DNA of 16,556 nucleotides from the NCBI GenBank assembly GCA_900753975.1, contig CAAEBC010000071.1:1-16556 (forward strand), given 5' to 3'. The notes below the pieces were generated by a model that saw only the letters and a list, made by a program, of their open reading frames with translations, was not told the origin of the DNA and made no database searches. The position numbers and the translations under genes were made by a program. Of this stretch, positions 8,610 to 13,948 are shown one piece after another. Position 1 is the stretch's first letter. Each line of letters starts with the position of its first letter. The stretch is from Clostridia bacterium. GTDB taxonomy: Bacteria > Bacillota > Clostridia > TANB77 > UBA1234.

Positions 8610-8653
8610 TAAGAAACCCACATAAGCGAGTCGCTTATGTGGGTTTCTTATTA
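8607..8653. terminator. Perfect palindromic bidirectional terminator containing both stop codons
   Basis: Two 23-base arms around a single central G are perfectly complementary. They begin TAATAAGAAACCCACATAAG and mirror it on the other side. The left end contains the TAA of the plus-strand gene (8607-8609) and the right end the TAA of the convergent gene (8651-8653). The arms supply a GC-containing stem followed by T-rich sequence (TTTCTTATTA) in both directions. Confidence 0.85.
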
Positions 8654-10243
8654 TAGCGTAATATTCATAACATCTTTAAATACTTCATGTCCATCGTAGG
8701 TCAAAAGTTCTTTTACTCCCTCGGCGGTCATGCAATAAAAATTATTCTCAGATTCATCGTACATTTCAGGAATATACATACTCGCATCATAGTCCTCTGC
8801 CAGTCGTTCCCTAAGTTCATTTTTTACACTCCGATTAGCATGGTTAAGGAAAATTCCTTTAACCTTCGGAAATCTCTCAATAAACTCAATAAACTCCGGC
8901 AAATAACCATGAGCAGAAAATCCTTGAACCTGATACGTCTCGCACCGTTTTACATAGTGCATACCATGAAGCTCAATAATACTACCAATCTCAGCATTAT
9001 GCAAAACATAGCTACTACAGTCTTCACTAAGCCAACTCACAAAAACAAACATCGCATTATCATCCTGGATGTATTTATCAAAGTAGTCCAAAATTCTACC
9101 ACCATCGCCAAAAGCAGAAGCAGTAATGATGATCTTAGCTTCTTTGTCTCGTACTGCATCCATATGAGCTTCATAGCGATCCGTCACAATAACTTCACTT
9201 GTATCAAAAGGAGCCCTCCCCAGGTCCTTAAACCAATGACTCTTCTTACCTGCATAATCAGCCTCATAATGCTTGAGTTCACGATGTGCAAGTGGCGAAT
9301 CAAAATAAACAGTAGTAGACAAACCATAATCATCAATCATCTTATTAATCGCATACAAAAGCATCGCTGACCTATCAAGTGCAAAACCTGCAAGAATAAG
9401 AGTCTTCTTTTTTCTCTGAGCCTCAAAAACAATCTTCTTAAGCTCAAAGAAAGCATCTTCATAAGTCTGGGTGCGCTCTTCAAGTCCGTGCAAACTCTCC
9501 ATGACAATATAGTTAATAAGAGGATTTTCTTTATAATTATGTTTCTTATAAAGAAGACTCTCTTTAGAACCAATATCGCCAGAAAAAGCAATATTTACAG
9601 AATCTTCATCAAATCCGCCAACATAAAGTTCTACATTAACAGCACCATTTTGGTGAGTCGCAGGAATAAGCCTCGCATAAACACCATGTGCCACAATAAA
9701 ATCCTGATAAACCGGAACAGAAACAAAGTGTCTAGTAATATTATCAACATCGTGCAGAGTATACAAAGCATATTCCTCAACTTCTGAAATCTCAGCCAAA
9801 AGCTGGTTATAAAGAACCAATTCTGAATGATTTTTCCGTCTTTCAAGTTCATCAAGTTTAGAGCGCATCGCCCTATACGCATCAAAAGAAATCCCCAAAG
9901 AACCAGCCGCATTCCTTTCGTAATTCAAAGCAGCATCATTCAAAAGTTCACGCCCTTGGTTAAAAGTACTAGTCGTAGCATAAATCTTGCCCCTAAAGTC
10001 TTTAAGAAGAGGCAAAGCCAAGAAATGATCAGCATGGGCATGAGTCAGAATTACGAAATCCAACTTTTCCGCCAAAACAGGATACGAAAAATTTCGAATT
10101 TCAGACTTGCCTTGCACAATGCCTGCATCAATCAAACCATAACTAGTCCGTCGGTCGTAAACAATTTTCAAAAGAGTAGATGATCCAGTCACTTCATCAC
10201 CAGCAGCACCAAGCATCGTCATATAAACCTTAGGTTTAGACAT
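8651..10243 (-). CDS. Divergent beta-CASP metallo-beta-lactamase-fold protein (probable nuclease), island gene
   Basis: A 530-aa two-metal hydrolase fold with a beta-CASP insertion, as in RNase J/CPSF73-type nucleases. Seen: GDEVTGSS near the N-terminus, HAHADH at 68-73, an ATHQNG block with H197, FSGDIG with D223, motif A MESLHG (E249), the beta-CASP block SAFGDGG at about 376-382, FSAHG at about 442-446, and a C-terminal LNHAN with H468. The metal ligands are all present, so it should be active. A long helical insert (about 100-165) separates HAHADH from the next ligand, unlike the second beta-CASP protein in this window. A ribosome site (AGAGGA, 5 bases) supports the ATG at 10243. It uses CGG four times in frame (residues 32, 136, 433, 471), unlike host genes. 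Substrate (RNA or DNA, endo- or exonuclease) cannot be told. Confidence 0.85.
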   Translation of the reverse strand: MSKPKVYMTMLGAAGDEVTGSSTLLKIVYDRRTSYGLIDAGIVQGKSEIRNFSYPVLAEKLDFVILTHAHADHFLALPLLKDFRGKIYATTSTFNQGRELLNDAALNYERNAAGSLGISFDAYRAMRSKLDELERRKNHSELVLYNQLLAEISEVEEYALYTLHDVDNITRHFVSVPVYQDFIVAHGVYARLIPATHQNGAVNVELYVGGFDEDSVNIAFSGDIGSKESLLYKKHNYKENPLINYIVMESLHGLEERTQTYEDAFFELKKIVFEAQRKKKTLILAGFALDRSAMLLYAINKMIDDYGLSTTVYFDSPLAHRELKHYEADYAGKKSHWFKDLGRAPFDTSEVIVTDRYEAHMDAVRDKEAKIIITASAFGDGGRILDYFDKYIQDDNAMFVFVSWLSEDCSSYVLHNAEIGSIIELHGMHYVKRCETYQVQGFSAHGYLPEFIEFIERFPKVKGIFLNHANRSVKNELRERLAEDYDASMYIPEMYDESENNFYCMTAEGVKELLTYDGHEVFKDVMNITL

Positions 10244-10283
10244 AAAATCCTCTCCCTCTATATAAATTTAAGCTTTCGACACG

Positions 10284-10312
10284 ATTATATAAAAATTTTG
10301 CGTAATTTTCAA
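10284..10312 (-). promoter_or_regulatory. Sigma-A-like promoter for the island beta-CASP gene
   Basis: TTGAAA (10307-10312) and consensus TATAAT (10284-10289) with a 17-base spacer on the minus strand, about 40 bases upstream of the start codon. It lies just outside hairpin element A. Confidence 0.7.
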
Positions 10313-10337
10313 GTATTTTGAAAAATATAGTTAAAAT

Positions 10338-10492
10338 GTCACAGTTCAGATTTAAGGAAGGTGCAAGGTCAGATAATACTTTTATCCGCAAGGCTTTGTC
10401 AAGGTAGTATTGCTGACGCAATCTCCACCTTGACAAAATTGCTACTAAAAGTATTATCTGACCTTGCACCTTCCTTAAATCTGAACTGTGAC
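10338..10492. repeat. Long hairpin element, copy A (conserved core, perfect arms)
   Basis: A 155-bp palindrome. The outer arms 10338-10384 and 10446-10492 are complementary at all 47 positions. Inside them is an asymmetric internal loop (TCCGC on the left, GCTAC on the right), then an inner stem GTCAAGGT (10398-10405) with ACCTTGAC (10427-10434) extended by A/T pairs, and a central mini-hairpin ATTGC-TGAC-GCAAT. It begins 11 bases beyond the stop codon of the DUF4363 gene and ends at the island promoter region. I see no target-site duplication and no U-run of an intrinsic terminator. The core recurs in copies B and C. Confidence 0.92.
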
Positions 10493-10502
10493 TATCAAGT
10501 GG

Positions 10503-10880
10503 CTACATTATATTTGCAAGTGAAATTTCCTCGCGCTTTTTTAAATCTTTGATATGTTCTTTAAGCTTATTACAAGCGGAAATAAACTCTGTTTTTTCTT
10601 CATCGTTATAATATGCGATGCACTCTGCTATGCCGTCTTCTATTTCGTCTAAAATATCATGGTCGACAATTAAAATCCATTTCTTTTCTTTCTCAAGATA
10701 TACTTTTTCTAGTACTTTACTCTTTTCTTCGTCTGGGTTTGCTTCGTTTTTTATATCATCATTCATACTTTCTAAAATTTGTAAAACGTCTTTGCCTGTT
10801 TTTTCAAGATAGTTTTTAAATATGAAGCTGGGCACAAATACCAGTGCTAGAGAAACACAAATAATAATGGTTTCTTTCAT
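10503..10880 (-). CDS. DUF4363-type small membrane-anchored protein
   Basis: A 125-aa product with one N-terminal hydrophobic segment (IIICVSLALVFVPSFIF) followed by a charged, mostly helical domain ending EEISLANIM. This looks like the DUF4363 family, often found beside DUF421 genes in clostridia; the function is unknown. The start at 10880 is chosen for GGAG 8 bases upstream. That ATG overlaps the DUF421 stop by one base (TAATG), indicating translational coupling; the frame extends to 10904 without support. The stop lies 10 bases from hairpin element A. Confidence 0.75.
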   Translation of the reverse strand: MKETIIICVSLALVFVPSFIFKNYLEKTGKDVLQILESMNDDIKNEANPDEEKSKVLEKVYLEKEKKWILIVDHDILDEIEDGIAECIAYYNDEEKTEFISACNKLKEHIKDLKKREEISLANIM

Positions 10881-11554
10881 TAGTTCTTCTCCTTTCCTTG
10901 ACAATATACATTTCCAAGTTCATCACATGTAAAGAGTAATGTATTGTCTATGTTTAGGTTAAATCTTTTTAATTGTTCGTTAAGCCAATTTCTATTTTTT
11001 CCGAGGTATGTTAGATTTGTTTCAATAACGTCTCCGTCTAGTATTAAAGTTCTTGTATAGCCTGTATATTTAGGCTGTAATTTCATATCCTTTATAGTAA
11101 CACTTTGATTTTCAGCTTTAGGAATCACACTAATTTGTCCGCTCGTTTCCAGCACAACATAATCTATATCCAATATACTTGTATAACCACAAACTCTTAG
11201 TTGTTCTAATAACCCTTCCATTGAATACTTTTGCTTTTTCATGTTTTCTTCTAAGATTCTACCTTTTGCAACTAAAAGTGTTGGCTTACCTGAAATGTAT
11301 TTATGAACTGTTTTACTTTTAAATGCAAGTACAGAAGCAACAACTTGTGCAACTAAAAGTCCCAAAATGGGCACAACTCCTTGAACTAAAGATATGCTAA
11401 CATTTTGCATTGGAAGGCTGGCAACGTCTGCAATCATAATTGTAACGACTAGCTCATAAGGTTGAAGCTGTCCAATCTCTCTTTTTCCCATAAGTCTAAT
11501 AGCAGCAAGTACAAAAGCATAAATTATTATCGTCCTTATAAAAATAGTACCCAT
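10880..11554 (-). CDS. DUF421 (YetF-like) membrane protein
   Basis: The 224-aa product has three N-terminal transmembrane helices (about residues 5-18, 31-50 and 60-78) with the family signature RLMGKREIGQLQPYELVV, then a cytoplasmic domain with SGKPTLLV and the L-R-x-x-G-Y/F-type block LLEQLRVCGYTSILDIDYVVLE. These are DUF421 landmarks (B. subtilis YetF/YdfR/YkjA family; YetF is linked to spore germination/membrane stress but the biochemistry is unclear). A GAGGA ribosome site 4 bases upstream supports the ATG. It is transcribed ahead of and coupled to the DUF4363 gene, suggesting the two proteins work together in the membrane. Confidence 0.9.
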   Translation of the reverse strand: MGTIFIRTIIIYAFVLAAIRLMGKREIGQLQPYELVVTIMIADVASLPMQNVSISLVQGVVPILGLLVAQVVASVLAFKSKTVHKYISGKPTLLVAKGRILEENMKKQKYSMEGLLEQLRVCGYTSILDIDYVVLETSGQISVIPKAENQSVTIKDMKLQPKYTGYTRTLILDGDVIETNLTYLGKNRNWLNEQLKRFNLNIDNTLLFTCDELGNVYCQGKEKN

Positions 11555-11616
11555 AAATCCTCATTCTCCTTTATTTTTAAAACTAATCTTTGATATTATT
11601 GTTTGATAAAAAAGAA

Positions 11617-11642
11617 AAGATATACAAATTTTTGCATATCTT
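11617..11642. promoter_or_regulatory. Inverted repeat between divergent DUF421 and holin-like genes
   Basis: AAGATATACAA and TTGCATATCTT form a near-perfect inverted repeat with one mismatch and a 4-base A/T loop. It sits in the 156-base gap between two divergent genes, so it may be a shared operator. Promoters are not clear; TTGCAT (11632-11637) with TAATAA 17 bases later is a possible plus-strand promoter that overlaps the repeat. Confidence 0.35.
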
Positions 11643-11710
11643 AGTAATAAAAGTTAATAATATTTAATAAAGAAAAAAGAACTATACTTATAAATCAAGG
11701 AGGAAATTAG

Positions 11711-12071
11711 ATGAACAATACTTCAAAAACATCATTTAGAAATATGACCTTAGGAAGTCTCTTGACGAGACTTATTACATCTGCAATTATACTTGCAATA
11801 ACTGCATTTTTTACGCCACGGATTTCAAATTGCAACTATCTGGACATTAATTTTAGCAGCCGTCGTACTAACTGCATTAGACTACTTAGTAAGTACCGTA
11901 TTTAACATCAATATCAGTTCCATCGGTCACGGAATTATAGGCTTTATAGTCGCAGCTATAGTCTTATATGCCGTACAATTCTTTGTATCCGGCTACACCA
12001 TAAGTTGGGTCGCAGCCCTAATTGGTGCCCTAATATACGGCATAATAGCAGCAATTATACCCGGAAGATAA
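11711..12071 (+). CDS. Small four-helix membrane protein (phage-holin-family / PF04020-like), with a +1 frameshift
   Basis: The zero frame starts at ATG 11711 (AGGAGG 7 bases upstream) and stops at 11905, leaving the family after AITAFFTP. If one base is skipped (11819, C in CCA-C-GGA) the frame continues FTPGFQIATIWTLILAAVVL and ends at TAA 12069-12071, giving 119 aa. The restored protein has four hydrophobic helices (about residues 17-34, 40-60, 71-90, 96-115) and a closing IIPGR, as in small PF04020/holin-like clostridial membrane proteins. No lysis gene is nearby, so a phage role is not implied. The zero-frame codon at the break is CGG, as in mtaB and the metallophosphoesterase. The last two codons and stop lie inside the left arm of hairpin element B. 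Confidence 0.78.
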
Positions 12072-12276
12072 AAAATATGTTTCATGGGGTAAGAAGGCAA
12101 AGAAGATATGAAAGGGGTAAGGATTGATAACACTTTTAGTAGCGTTTTTTTGTCAAGGTGGAGATTGCGCTAGCAATACTACCTTGACAAAACCTAGCGG
12201 ATAAAAGTTTTATCAATCCTTACCCCTTTCATATCTTCTTTGCCTTCTTACCCCATGAAACATATTTTTTATCTTC
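12064..12276. repeat. Long hairpin element, copy B (inverted core, longer arms)
   Basis: A 213-bp palindrome. Outer arms 12064-12138 and 12202-12276 match at 74 of 75 positions; the one mismatch is 12131 against 12209. The core is the copy A core in the opposite orientation: GTAGC on the left, TAGCGGATAAAAG on the right, inner stem GTCAAGGT (12152-12159) with ACCTTGAC (12181-12188), central ATTGC/GCAAT. The arm sequence beyond the innermost 30-35 bases is different from A and C. It overlaps the stop codon of the plus-strand holin-like gene and ends 7 bases from the stop of the convergent beta-CASP gene. Confidence 0.92.
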
Positions 12277-12283
12277 TTACACT

Positions 12284-13924
12284 CTACTTTATAACTTCCA
12301 CAATCTGTTTTTCAAGTTCTTTAAGCTTATCAGCAATTTCATTTGCCCTCTTATCTGTAACATCATTTTTTAAGTCATCATTTACTAATTTCGTCATCTC
12401 TTCAAGCTCATCACGAAGATTTTCCATCTTTTGAAGAATCTCAAGTCTAACAAACTTATATTCATTTGGCGACTTCATCTCTCCAACCTTAGAAATTCTG
12501 TACATATCTGCCTCATATACATCTCCACGCATAGGAATTTCTACTGGGATGCCAAACTTTTCATCAAGTGCTTCAGATAAAGCAGCTTGTGCCTCATCAT
12601 CACCATGAACCAAGAATATTTGCTTTGGTCTCGTTTTAAAAGCATCTACAAATCTAAGAAGTCCATCTCTATCTGCATGTCCTGAAAAAGCTTCAATATA
12701 TTTAATATTTGCGTTTACAGAAATTTCTTCACCAAATATTTTTACAGTCTTAGCTCCATCTACTATTTTTCTTCCAAGTGTTCCTAATGCTTGGTATCCA
12801 ACGAATAAAATCGTACTATCTTTTCTCCATAGGTTATGTTTCAAGTGATGTTTTATTCTTCCAACTTCACACATACCACTTGCAGATATGATTATTGATT
12901 TATTTGCGGTTTCATTTAATTCTTTTGATTCTTCAACAGACTTAGTAAATCTAAGACCTGGGAATTCAAGTGGGTGTCTTCCCTCTCTAATATCTTCTTG
13001 TACAAATTCATCAAGACAATCTAAATTTTTAAGAAAAACTTCTGTAGCTGATGTAGCCAGTGGACTATCCACAAAAACAGGAGCTTTCATTACTTCATCG
13101 AATTCTCTTCTAAAATTATCATCTTCGCTTTGTTTACTTCTTTGTAATTCATATAAAATTTCTTGCGTTCTTCCAACAGCAAAAGATGGAATAACAACAT
13201 TTCCACCGTTTTCCAAAGTTGTAGAAACAACATCAAGAAACTCTTTTGCTTTATCTTCTTTTTTATCATGCAATCTATCGCCATAAGTAGATTCCATAAT
13301 TAATATATCTGCATCATCTATTGTAGACGGCTCTCTAAGAAGTGGAATGTCGTTATTTCCCAGGTCTCCTGTGAAAACAATTTTTTGTTCTTTGCCATCT
13401 TCAGTAACCCAAACTTCAACCAAAGAAGAACCTAACATATGTCCCGCATCTGTGAATCTAAACTTAATGTTTTTATCTATTTGAACAATCTCGCCATAAT
13501 TAACTCTTTCAAGTAAAGCCAAAGATTCCATTGCATCGTTATAAGTGTATAGTGGTGGTACATCGTGTTTACCTTCTCTTTTTCTTTTTCTATTAAGCCA
13601 CTCAACCTCTGATTCTTGAATATAACCACTATCTGGTAACATTATTTCGCACAAATCACAAGTAGCTTTTGTAGCATAGACAGGACCTCTATATCCATCA
13701 ACATAAAGTTTTGGTATTCTGCCTGAGTGGTCAATGTGTGCGTGCGAAAGTAGCATAAAATCTATTTCTTTCGGATCAAATAAGAAAGAATCCGTATTTA
13801 GCATAATTTCTTTTTCTTGACCTTGATATAAGCCACAATCCATTATAAATTTCTTTTCTTTTGTTTCCACTAAGATGTTAGAACCTGTGACAGTTCTTGT
13901 CGCACCTAAAAACGTAATTTTCAA
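12284..13924 (-). CDS. Beta-CASP metallo-beta-lactamase RNA-processing exo/endonuclease (COG1236 type)
   Basis: This protein closely follows the CPSF73/Ysh1-type bacterial beta-CASP nucleases. Numbered from the upstream ATG: VTGSN, HAHIDH at 64-69, DAGHMLGSS with H165, FTGDLG with D190, motif A ESTYGDR (E214), beta-CASP block SASGMCEVGRI at about 350-360, EAFSGHADRDG with H419, and LVHGDD with H443. A C-terminal helical tail (about 500-549) looks coiled-coil. Every catalytic ligand is present. The frame opens at ATG 13933, but GGAGG abuts that ATG; the TTG at 13924 is spaced 9 bases from it and gives the usual start KITFLGATRTVTGS, so I choose it. It lies 24 bases after ftsK on the same strand, probably one operon. 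The RNA target is not known. Confidence 0.93.
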   Translation of the reverse strand: MKITFLGATRTVTGSNILVETKEKKFIMDCGLYQGQEKEIMLNTDSFLFDPKEIDFMLLSHAHIDHSGRIPKLYVDGYRGPVYATKATCDLCEIMLPDSGYIQESEVEWLNRKRKREGKHDVPPLYTYNDAMESLALLERVNYGEIVQIDKNIKFRFTDAGHMLGSSLVEVWVTEDGKEQKIVFTGDLGNNDIPLLREPSTIDDADILIMESTYGDRLHDKKEDKAKEFLDVVSTTLENGGNVVIPSFAVGRTQEILYELQRSKQSEDDNFRREFDEVMKAPVFVDSPLATSATEVFLKNLDCLDEFVQEDIREGRHPLEFPGLRFTKSVEESKELNETANKSIIISASGMCEVGRIKHHLKHNLWRKDSTILFVGYQALGTLGRKIVDGAKTVKIFGEEISVNANIKYIEAFSGHADRDGLLRFVDAFKTRPKQIFLVHGDDEAQAALSEALDEKFGIPVEIPMRGDVYEADMYRISKVGEMKSPNEYKFVRLEILQKMENLRDELEEMTKLVNDDLKNDVTDKRANEIADKLKELEKQIVEVIK

Positions 13925-13948
13925 AAAATTCATCCTCCTTTGTATAAA

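Noticed and set aside
8687..10183. Several open frames opposite or overlapping the island beta-CASP gene
   Set aside because: They are shadows of a gene whose metal-binding motifs are complete; none has a promoter or ribosome site.
10338..10492. Hairpin A as an intrinsic (Rho-independent) terminator
   Set aside because: The stem is far longer than usual and no U-run follows it in either direction.
10236..10552. Open frames on both strands starting MQGQIILL
   Set aside because: Both arise from the two complementary arms of hairpin element A, which is why they share peptide stretches; they lack ribosome sites.
10338..12276. Hairpins A and B as ordinary MITEs
   Set aside because: No target-site duplication is visible, the ends differ between copies, and the conserved part is the centre rather than the terminal repeats.
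10338..12276. Integron attC site or protelomerase resolution site
   Set aside because: No attC-type R boxes are recognisable and no integrase or protelomerase gene is present; the copies are also dispersed among unrelated genes.
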